Source: Inonotus obliquus
Lineage: Eukaryota; Basidiomycota; Agaricomycetes; Hymenochaetales; Hymenochaetaceae
Length of the DNA: 64,000 nt
Direction: 5' to 3'
NCBI GenBank assembly: GCA_032164295.1
Contig: JAJHTX010000012.1
Location: 434,001 to 498,000 of the forward strand
Made by a program: the position numbers and the translations under genes. Every line of letters starts with the position of its first letter. Position 1 is the first letter of the stretch. The notes beneath the pieces were generated by a model that ran no database searches, was not told the origin of the DNA, and saw nothing but the letters and a program-made list of their open reading frames with translations. This document shows positions 54,401-62,232 of the stretch, piece by piece.

Positions 54401-55015
54401 AGTCCCTGAGCCGCGCCGATCACCATGACAAGTTATTGTGTCTGGGTCGTCAGCGTATGTAAATTCTGGGTGGGTATCCAGCCATCCAGTGAAGAAATTG
54501 AGCCTGTCCATGCCCCGGCCATACGGCCCCCTATTAGACCAGTAAGACCCCGCGTTGAAGTCGCCAGCAATGATTGACCCCTCCGGGAAGCCACGTCGAA
54601 ACCGCGCCGCAGTAGCGCCCCACGTAGTACGATGCGTAGTGTGTGGACAGTAAACCGAGAAAACATGCAGCGTGCCCTCACCTACATGTAATTCCGCATG
54701 TACCATGGTATCATCTGGAACGTCATCGTGTTGTGACCAGCGTATTCCCTTCGGGATTGCTATGCCCACCCATGGGTTCTCCCCCCTGGCTAAGATCATG
54801 GTATGCGCTCCAAAGAGTGGCGCGCCCATCGCCGACACCTCCCGCTCCCCCGTCGTACGCGCTGTTCCCACCTGTATATAAGGTATCTCCTGTATACACC
54901 ATATGTCTAAATCCCACGCTGTAAAATGCGTTTGCTGAAGAAGATGTTGAGCCATAAATAAGGATGTGCTCGAACGACCCGCGTTGTAGGATACGAGCTT
55001 TAGTTGTCCCTTCAT
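51464..55015 (-). CDS. LINE ORF2 (copy 5)
   Basis: 1183 residues, intact. It differs from copy 1 by Tyr for His in QEIP-x-IQVG (endonuclease domain, next to the catalytic Glu). Other differences noticed are silent. Confidence 0.92.
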   Translation of the reverse strand: MKGQLKLVSYNAGRSSTSLFMAQHLLQQTHFTAWDLDIWCIQEIPYIQVGTARTTGEREVSAMGAPLFGAHTMILARGENPWVGIAIPKGIRWSQHDDVPDDTMVHAELHVGEGTLHVFSVYCPHTTHRTTWGATAARFRRGFPEGSIIAGDFNAGSYWSNRGPYGRGMDRLNFFTGWLDTHPEFTYADDPDTITCHGDRRGSGTHPDAILFTPASLPDLRQTWKIHPHIVKKGHHCIITADLSNWSNRASLERTGIPNDKADSWAAELEYAVPPGFWNSQPTGGQAVLSWFAQLFASASQATSCLTYETVSQRKARWWDEECDRRVEEGAPDLLYWLRNRRWEWYHTRRDEAGNIMPWKFHKAGLPRRQTNIPTLTSPFRAVRHVEIAEAFRQHYFPVRNIGRGEGEGNLASREQQRSFSESEVLSALKGMPPNSAPGPSGMTFYAISPAVRRHIGCFTNMFNAMVRYEVYPPEFKRSIVAMVRKPKPYPLDSPRAYRPICVEEVLAKLFERMVAERLQALIYRHPAFDRRQYGGRRGASVITAWHALMSKIDNVEVHHTLVGFDIQGFFDCIESAHLRSGLDLLGVPQSLNNTIMQFMKQRTIAFSFNGQRSQWMQKPDAGVPQGSPMSPVLANIAANTAIRLLTDRSLIFYMDDGLLLTTSNSAYAVARETQNGMQQVNDALMRIGLQIDTASIQGVALGRSRERAGGRIIASAPIHLGEERVEWAKPVIKWLGIEMTDFRDFRPHVVSRLNAAKHTWNTLRWQTRSTTGLRLKAMRRYYQNILLPVMAWGAPIWMTRQPELASTFDGIHQKALRDLGSWLPFTRTDIMEALAGIPPLMMSLARIAETQNAMIDAQRLGSPPVPETYMRRIVPRPMVPMLPFPRSEYRAVWQRMTARIVSMMPQGLPPQVWIFCSDRPRRAEVWTVVGREPMEKQVAYQATEDMDRFCLILVALVKFLYGHLVRPFVDFGFPFEVPIFIPIEFRADLITPIPSSHAIIEQIVAALAQTNAFLYFRPWPSRRFPVKPPLEDDEYVLFPAATVEGLQISTRTAMLQAWKETLVENGAHTHHTIETPAQRELLRRVRFSPVHIAHASISRIGETTALRLLAGVAAVGEYLNRMSENDLPDCQTCGDLDTIRHRLLQCPRGRQAFPHVSSLNWFHQFHNILASKEALINIFKPP

Positions 55016-57321
55016 TAATAAGTAGGAGGGGACGACGATCGCCTAGCGTTCGTAGGCTTCTTGGGACAATTCGGGTAATCGGCCCGGTGTGCTCCGCGGC
55101 AGTTCGCGCACTTGACCACGTGGGTACATGACGTAGCGTCTGTGCAGTCTGCGCACTTGTTCTCGCACAGCTCCGTTTGGTGTGGTTCGGCGCAGCGAGC
55201 GCACCTGTACAGCTCTGTGCAGTCCTGGTCGCTATGACGGTAGCGATAACACTTCTTGCACTGGATTGGGCCAGTCCGCGCCTTAGGTTCCACCGCGAAC
55301 TGGTTGCGACCATAATAACGAATGGAGCGGCGCACGATGCCATTGTTGTGGAAAATGGCGTCCTTTGCTTTTAGCGGGTGCGAGACTGCAACCATGATCG
55401 CTGCCGTAGCCGAGCGATTGCGCGTGAGCATTTCCTGGAGCGTCGTTGGCTGGCCCATAAAATGTGGGGCTTCCGTGAAAGGGAACTCATTGAACACCGC
55501 ATTAGATAAGCGGAGTTCGGCTGCGATCTCCGCCGGGGTGTGGATTTGTTTCGTCGTGGGATTCAGTATCGGGAAGCCCGGGACGATGAATTGGAAGGAC
55601 TCCGTAAAAGGAGTAAACTCCACCGACGTCATTGCATCCGAAGTAATCCTGAGCTTAGCCTGTAGAGCTTCAGCCCATTCTGTTCCCATATCTGTTGCGT
55701 CCGGTCGCGCTGCCACATCTACAACGAGGATGCCTTTAAGCGACCAGCTAGCCTTGAGCAGGGTCAGCGGTCCGCCTTTCTTAGGACTAGGCTTGGTTGC
55801 CCGAGCTAAGACGTATATTTCCTCCCGCGACAGAGAAGGACGTGGTTTTACAGTGAAGCCCAGAGTAGTAGCGGTCTTGGCCTTCCGCATACGGATGTCG
55901 TTGATCGTGGTCTTCCTCTTCTTAGGTGCTGCCTTAGTCGGGCCAGCGCCCTGTCGACTCGCGTTCGCCGCCTGGGCATACGTATGGCTGCCCGCGTTCT
56001 TCCGTGTGACCGGAACGAAAGGGGCCGGGGCCTGAGCAGGGACGTACCGGATGTATCGGTCCGGGATGCCCTGAGCTTCATTGGACGAGTTAATGGCGTC
56101 CACATCTATGACCTCGATCTCCTTTCCCTTGCCTTTGTTCTTTGGCTTGGGAGGAGGAGCCTGTTGGGGGTTAGCGTTATGCACAACCTGCGCACCGGGG
56201 GCCGCTACCTGCACACCCGGGCGTCGATTAGGGGTTGTTTCCTGGGGTGCTTTATGCTGTCCACCACCCGGGGCAGCACCCTGCTCAGCGGGGGGTTGTG
56301 CCCACCTAGACGCCTGGAGCCCTTGGCCCCCTGTGGTCGTCTGGTGGACGGGACCCGGCAAACGTCCCTGTTCGACCTTCTTTAACCTTTCCCCCAGAAC
56401 GGCCAGCTGCTTCCTAGTCTCGTCTGCCGCCTCCCGCGCCCGGCGTCCCGAATCCATCTGCTCTTCACTCATGAGCTTAAGGCGATCCAGGATCGCGTAG
56501 AGCTGAGGGTCAACGTCCTTCCCATGCGTTGGGTAAACGGCCGGTGTAATGGCACAATCATCGGCTAGGTGACGTAAGCCGTCCTCGAAGCCGCCAGGCC
56601 AGAGGGATTCCTTCATATACCCCCCGGAGAAACCCCACATGAAGCGGTCCATGGTGTCGTTCTGAGCGAACGGGCCGTCCTCCCGGGACTGGGAGATGGC
56701 GGAGAACAACATGGCTGTCACCTTACCCAAGGTGTAGCCCATCTGTTCGTAATTGTGTGCCGTCGAACCCGGCTGTGACCCTGGCGATTCCTCCACTGGG
56801 TCCGGCATGCGGAGTTCCGCTTCCACCCGGTCCATAACTCCTCCCACGAACGTGTAGGTTCTGTCGTAGGCGGCCTGTGCGTCAAAAACACTTTCCACCT
56901 CCATCTGTTCATCCCACGTCTTCTTCCCAGGCTCAGGGGTCTCCCGGGCAGGAGCCTCCCCCGACGCCTTACGTTTCCCGAGGCGATGTACCAGGGCCTC
57001 CTGTTGGTCGAGGGCTTCCTGCTGATTGAGGGCGTCCGCCACCGCTGTATCGACGCTATGTCCAGTGGGGACAGTCCACCTGTCTGAGTCGTGGCCGTTG
57101 AAACCGACCTCTGCTGCCTGTAGGTCAGCTGGGGACAACTGGGACCTTATCAGATTAGGGTCCGGTGCGAAAGACGGCGCCCCCACAGACTGGGAGACGC
57201 GGCCGATGGCGGGTTTTGGTGGCGCAGGGGGAGCCCCTTTGCTAGACAATGCTGCCTGAATACGTTTCACTCCTCCACGAGTTACCGATCGTAAACTACG
57301 GGACTCGCCATTATCAGACAT
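55015..57321 (-). CDS. LINE ORF1 (copy 5)
   Basis: 768 residues from ATG at 57321. The protein appears identical to copy 1. A silent A/G difference lies at 56018 (copy 1: 30435). TAATG overlap at 55015. Confidence 0.91.
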   Translation of the reverse strand: MSDNGESRSLRSVTRGGVKRIQAALSSKGAPPAPPKPAIGRVSQSVGAPSFAPDPNLIRSQLSPADLQAAEVGFNGHDSDRWTVPTGHSVDTAVADALNQQEALDQQEALVHRLGKRKASGEAPARETPEPGKKTWDEQMEVESVFDAQAAYDRTYTFVGGVMDRVEAELRMPDPVEESPGSQPGSTAHNYEQMGYTLGKVTAMLFSAISQSREDGPFAQNDTMDRFMWGFSGGYMKESLWPGGFEDGLRHLADDCAITPAVYPTHGKDVDPQLYAILDRLKLMSEEQMDSGRRAREAADETRKQLAVLGERLKKVEQGRLPGPVHQTTTGGQGLQASRWAQPPAEQGAAPGGGQHKAPQETTPNRRPGVQVAAPGAQVVHNANPQQAPPPKPKNKGKGKEIEVIDVDAINSSNEAQGIPDRYIRYVPAQAPAPFVPVTRKNAGSHTYAQAANASRQGAGPTKAAPKKRKTTINDIRMRKAKTATTLGFTVKPRPSLSREEIYVLARATKPSPKKGGPLTLLKASWSLKGILVVDVAARPDATDMGTEWAEALQAKLRITSDAMTSVEFTPFTESFQFIVPGFPILNPTTKQIHTPAEIAAELRLSNAVFNEFPFTEAPHFMGQPTTLQEMLTRNRSATAAIMVAVSHPLKAKDAIFHNNGIVRRSIRYYGRNQFAVEPKARTGPIQCKKCYRYRHSDQDCTELYRCARCAEPHQTELCENKCADCTDATSCTHVVKCANCRGAHRADYPNCPKKPTNARRSSSPPTY

Positions 57322-57337
57322 GGCGGTCAAAGAGAGA

Positions 57338-57349
57338 GAAGCTTATCAA
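57338..57349. repeat. 12-bp boundary repeat 7 (right end of array)
   Basis: GAAGCTTATCAA between the 5' end of copy 5 and host DNA (GGCAAAGGTGAC..). Confidence 0.9.
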
Positions 57350-57427
57350 GGCAAAGGTGACGATCACATGCTTCTTCAGCGTGCCTGATAGTAATCCGCA
57401 CAAGCAACTTCAATTCCGACCACTACA

Positions 57428-59069
57428 ATGTCCTCGGACGTAACACAAAAAATCGCTTACCTTCGTACTCTGCCTGCTATTCGGGAACGTTGCAGCAAAG
57501 TCCACGCCCTCGCCACTCAGAATAAGCTACAGTACTTTGACTACCACTCAGAAAAGGTGGAAGACGCGGTGGATTTCTGCTTGAAGATTATCCAGGTGTG
57601 TATGCTTCGGCATTCTATCCGATAGGTGTTTTTGATTGGTTTGCGCAGAGAGATTTTCCTGCTAGCATTGACTCTGTGAGACGCAACAGCATTCTTCGCT
57701 GGGAAGTCCTCTTATTATGAAGTTTTTAGATTCCGCCTCATGGACGATGGAGGCACCTTGACGCTGGAAGGTCGCGTATTGAGCCCCTTGTTGCGAAATG
57801 GAAGAGCTCCTCCGCTCCACCTGACGAGAAGGAAATCTGTAGGCGACTGATAGACTTGTTCTTGGTATCCGTATTGCTCGATGCAGGAGCAGGCAATAAT
57901 TGGAAGTATAAGGAACCGGAGACTGGTGCGATATTCAGTCGGTCCGAGGGCCTTGGAGTGGCGAGTTTCTATATGTTCGAAGATGGATTCTTCTCTGGAA
58001 ACTCTGGTCAGCCTCATCAGGCTGATGGTGAGCCACCTCGTTACTATGGTCAATTGAAGATTTTGATTAAGGTTGATTATCCAGCCGCTGGTCTTTCCCG
58101 TATTACGCCGCAGAGCGTTGGAACCGCAATGCAAGTGACGGAAGAAAATAGAATGGATGGACTTGAGGGTCGCGCAAACCTGCTATCGAGGCTCGCGGAC
58201 GCACTTCGGACGAATCCGACGTATTTTGGCAGAGATGCAAGGCCCGGAAATCTTGTTGGTTAGTATCACATGTCTCTCAATGGAGATTATGCCTGATTCT
58301 GACCGGGCTTCTTAGATTATCTTGAAAATCAGTCCACTGTAGAAGATGGCGGTTCTCGCATTGTGCCCATATCCTCACTTTGGCACGTCCTAATCGATGG
58401 TTTGCAGTCGATTTGGCCAGCATCACGAACAACGCTCGGTGGCGTTCCTCTCGGTGACGTCTGGCCTTGTGATGCATTTCCGGCAAAAGAAGAAGGTGAT
58501 AACTTCGTGCCATTCCATAAGCTTACGGGATGGACTACGTATAGTCTACTTGAACCGCTTCAGAAGATCTTGAAATGGAGATTCACGGGTTTGGAAGAAT
58601 TGACGGGACTCCCGGAATATCGTAATGGCGAGTGCCTTCCTCATGCCTTCGCTGAATTATTACTCGCTTAGCTGAATACACTGGTTTCGTGTAGGTGGAT
58701 TACTATTGGATATCGGTGTTTTATCCCTGAAGCCTAATGCAATACCGGCGTCTTTCTATCCTAATCCATCTTCTCATATCCCGAAGCTTCCGCCTTCTCA
58801 TCCCGCCATTATTGAGTGGCGCGCTATGTCCGTTATTGAGTTGTACGCTTGCTCACTTGCCAGATTCTTTTCATCAGCTGACATTCACCCATAGAGACCG
58901 AATCGCGGATGGCATTCGCGCGAAGCTAGGTCTTACACCCGCACAATTAACCCTTGCTCAGGTGCTTGAGAGTGCAACTTGGAAAGGGGGCCGCGAAATC
59001 GCAGCACAGAAACGTCCATCAACGAAAGGTCCTCCCATTGATATCGAAAGTGACGGAACAGTGTTCTAG
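57428..59069 (+). CDS. URC4: Uracil catabolism protein Urc4 (DUF1688)
   Basis: Seven exons (57428-57595, 57649-57675, 57730-58027, 58085-58258, 58316-58627, 58695-58842, 58895-59069) join in frame to 433 residues. Urc4/urg3 proteins belong to the fungal URC pathway for using uracil as nitrogen source; the enzymatic step is not settled. Family segments: LRTLPAIRERC at the N-terminus, KLQYFDYHSEKVEDAVDF, IPPHGRWRHLDAGRSRIEPL, VLLDAGAGNNWKYKEP, FSRSEGLGVASFYMF, TLGGVPLGDVWPCDAF, VPFHKLTGWTTYSLLEP, GLPEYRNGG and ATWKGGREIA, ending DGTVF. Intron 3 (58028-58084) is 57 bp with no in-frame stop. Intron 5 (58628-58694) needs a GC-AG donor to keep the conserved RNGG. Only 78 bp separate the ATG from the retrotransposon array, so its promoter is disrupted or replaced. 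Confidence 0.92.
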
Positions 59070-59259
59070 GATAAGTGCGGGAAAGAAAGACAATTATGAA
59101 TCCCTGACGGCAAGAATAGCAGAATAACCTAAGTAGAATGTAAAGACGAAAAATAGATGGATGAGATTAAGCAGGGTACACAGGAGGGAACGCAACAGTC
59201 GCTCAAGTCTGCAGAAGAGCCCGAATCATAGATGATGTAGCATTGTAATATAGCTAATT

Positions 59260-61992
59260 TTAGCGCCGCTTCTTGAGCTCTCGCGAAAGGCGCCAGGAGA
59301 GTATGAAAGCAAGGACAGCCGCGATGCCTCCTATCCTGTTTTCCCGATGTTCGTCAGCGTTCTGAGTCACTGCAAGGCCCGACATGAAATGTCGGTGCGA
59401 AGCGGAGACTAAAGAAACTTACCGAAAGACAACAGCGACCGAATTAGCACCGCGAGAGGCCGCTTCTCCCGATACATCTCTCGCGTAGATTATAGCGGAG
59501 TCCACGACGTCCGATAGATTAGAAACCCCAGCCTCAGTGCCTACGTCTGTACTGCTGGCGAGCGTCTCATTGCTCTTTCCGGGTATGCCGAGTCCCAGGT
59601 TATGTCCCGGCCGGACAGACTTGGCGGGATCAAGGAGAGCGAAGATGAGTGAAGTAAACGCGGTTGAGATGAATTGCGGAATGACGATGAATAAATTATG
59701 GATGCCCTATTGAGGAAAGGTCGTGAGTCAGGAGTTAACGAGATGATGGGAAAATTAACGGTAGCAAGCAACGAAGACGCACGATGATGATGCCTGACTT
59801 TGCTTGCAGGCCTCCGGGCCGCCTTCGCGAGGCTTGCCCATCTTCTTGTCCGTTCTCCGAGTAAAGTGTACGTCCGGTGGGAGTGTCCATATGTAGATCG
59901 GCATGGCTTTGCCGCGCCAGTCCATTGTTCAGCACGCCAATTGCAGGCGAAGTAGAGTTTGCACTGTCATTATCCGGTCTGACGTTTTCAAATGAGGATG
60001 TTTGTGACCCTCCAGGCGAAGACCGAGAACTGTGGATTTCCTCCATGGATATTCTACGTGGCTTAATGGGACCGTTTTCCATGAGGCCCTGTCGCTCATC
60101 GGACTCGTCCCACACGACTTCCGGCACTCCGGATAGAGGTTCCATTGATGCACGCCCTGTTCGAGCATCCAAGAGTCGTATGGAAATGGAACCACCATCA
60201 TCAAATGAGTCATCTTCAGATGAGGCCAGAATCTCTTCAGCTAACTGTGAAATGATCGTCGTCAGTGATATGATACTCCAATTAATTGAAAGGAGACGTA
60301 CCAGTGAGAAAGGTGCCCACTGAGTTATTGCCCACGAAAACCCAACCATTGTGACAAGAAGAGATGCCCCAGAAACAGTTGACACGAAGCTAGAAGAAGA
60401 AAGCGTCTTCAACACCAGTTCTGCGTACTGCAACTGTCATCCTTACAAAGTAGCCCACATGCACAGCGCAAACAGCAAGTGTGAGAAAGTCCATAGCTGG
60501 CTCAAATGAACAATCTTCAGCCTGTCTAGTAACGTAGGCTTCCCAGTGGCCAACTCAGACCCTCTGACATCGCCTTCAGGTTTAACGAGCAACGGTAGGA
60601 GGAAATTGGCTGCAAGAGCTACTAGTCCGTGGTGGAATAAAGCTCGTGAGCCGATGATATCAGCTTGCTTGTCTTGCAAGGCTGCTTCAGCATCGTTCGC
60701 TGCCTCTGGTAAGTCCCTCTTGTAGATGTCGCCGACGTATACCGATGTATAGAACAATACGGGAAACCATGCAAACCAGGCTCTAGAGAAAGTTGAGTAA
60801 CGAAATACATGACCAACTCTATTGCGACACTGACAGAAATTGTATTATGCACTGGTAATGAGATATGGTAAGTAAAATTGACACCTCATAGATGCAGATA
60901 CACACAATTTGGCGAATAATGCGAGGTAAGGTTAATAAATTATCCCATATCTCTCGAATCTCTTGGCGAAGGCCCTTTGTACCCTTGCTGCCCGAGTCAC
61001 CTTATCAATGTGCAACAAATTTCGGCATGAAAGTTACATACGAAGAAGATATGAGCACCCGTTCCTTCACACATGCTGCTGTTGTTGCCTGAGTGGACAA
61101 TAGGAGAACAGCGGCGAAGACGGCCAAGACTTGTAATTGACTATCTCCCAAGAAGGAGAAAATACTTGTAAGATCTACATTTCCACTACGGACCGCTCGT
61201 TAGGGTTCCTTGTTGCGACAGCCTCTTCATAAAAGTGTTGACTTACACGAAGAATCCAAACACGCTTCCGAGTCCCAACATACGCGCTGCCCATGCGTTT
61301 CCATCAGGCTGCTGGGAAGCAGGTATAGTATCGACAATCAATGCTCTGTCGACTGCTTGAACAGCATTAACAGAGAAATCGAGGCCATAAAGGGCGAAAA
61401 CGGCAAATAATATCGTCAAGGTGTCATTCTATCTTTATCTCAGACCTCGTACAGGCATCAGGTAGTGAATGAACTTACTACTGAACTCCCCCTGGAGGTG
61501 AAAACGGAGACGAATTCTCTAGTGTACCCCAGGAGCATCATCGAGACCGCGCATATCAAAGACGCCAGCAGCATGTACGGTCTTCTTCTTCCAAAGCGCG
61601 ACTTCGAATTGTCCGCAATGACGCCTACGTTGCAGTCGTTAACTCCAACCTTGTTTAAGATGTGTCCGTTACTCACCGATAAGGGGCTGCACGAGGAGAC
61701 CTGATAATGGACCAGCCAGAAAGGCAATCGCAGTTAAAGATTTTGAGAGACCAAGTCTAATAAGATATGGAGACGCTTCAATCCTGCACTTAGCCTTTAC
61801 CCTTCTTTCCATTACATTCATCGGCTCACCTTGAGACATCTCCACGGACCACAACACTTGCACGCCCAGCAAGCCCACCGTCAGTACGGGCAGCTGTAAC
61901 CATCGCGGACCAAGGATTCTCGACACGCCTGACCATCGTACCTGCCCTTCTGCTTCATCATCCGCAACTGCGAGGGCGCTGAATCCAGTCAT
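59260..61992 (-). CDS. MFS sugar transporter, sucrose/alpha-glucoside type (GPH family)
   Basis: Twelve exons (61830-61992, 61677-61775, 61479-61624, 61247-61428, 61042-61185, 60906-60987, 60835-60851, 60447-60782, 60302-60389, 59783-60244, 59423-59706, 59260-59335) join in frame to 692 residues. A 12-helix proton-coupled carrier related to S. pombe Sut1 and plant sucrose carriers. Family segments: VLWSVEMSQASPYL, LAGPLSGLLVQPLIG, the loop motif SRFGRRRPYM, NAVQAVDRALIVDTIP, LGDSQLQVLAVFAAVLLL, AWFAWFPVLFYTSVYVGD, GFSWAITQWAPFSL, a long acidic cytoplasmic loop (about 425-570), GIHNLFIVIPQF and FRIGGIAAVLAFILSW at the end. Exon 7 is a 17-nt microexon whose GTCAGT donor was chosen to keep QFLAWFAWFP. 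It converges on URC4. Confidence 0.88.
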
Positions 61993-62232
61993 ACTGGTAA
62001 AAGATTACTTCCGTTTTGAAGCATATAGAGAATGAAATGACTGGCGGGTTCTTCTTTCGCGTTTGCAAGATCTGAGACTCCGGTGTAACACTAACAGTCT
62101 AACACTGAGTATTCGTGTCAGGGTTCGAAAACGTGACCTGACTGGTCACAGATACTAGAATAGAAGGTATATCTCACGATGATCGGCGCATGATCAGCGC
62201 ATTGATGACTATAATACTGGAGTTATCAAAAT

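Larger units (their letters stand above)
51238..57337 (-). mobile_element. LINE copy 5 (full length, outermost 5' copy)
   Basis: Almost identical to copy 1 at the far end of the array, including the AAA hairpin loop and GAGATATATAAAA 3' tract. It has no upstream element, so its 5' end faces host DNA 78 bp before the URC4 start codon, transcribed away from it. Confidence 0.92.
25643..57349 (-). mobile_element. Tandem array of five LINEs plus one non-autonomous element
   Basis: Six elements lie head to tail on the minus strand, 31.7 kb in all. Boundaries are marked by GAAGCTTATCAA at 25643, 31755, 37869, 39000, 45113, 51226 and 57338. Spacings are 6112, 6114, 1131, 6113, 6113 and 6112 bp. No copy is 5'-truncated and there are no poly(A) tails. 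The outer copies (1 and 5) are almost identical to each other, as are copies 3 and 4; copy 2 is a third version. The external flanks are CGGATCAATTTT on the left and GGCAAAGGTGAC on the right, so the boundary 12-mer is a target-site duplication or an equivalent terminal sequence. Confidence 0.93.

Noticed and set aside
25643..57349. CRISPR or LTR-retrotransposon reading of the repeated array
   Set aside because: The repeats are 6-kb coding units with AP endonuclease and non-LTR reverse transcriptase. There are no long terminal repeats, integrase or protease.
25643..57349. Subtelomeric location inferred from tandem LINEs
   Set aside because: No telomeric repeat tracts are present, and ordinary single-copy housekeeping genes flank both sides.
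57428..59069. Coproporphyrinogen oxidase as identity of the gene right of the array
   Set aside because: First impression only. After splicing, the DUF1688/Urc4 segments (PPHGRWRH, GLPEYRNGG, TLGGVPLGDVWPC) are decisive.
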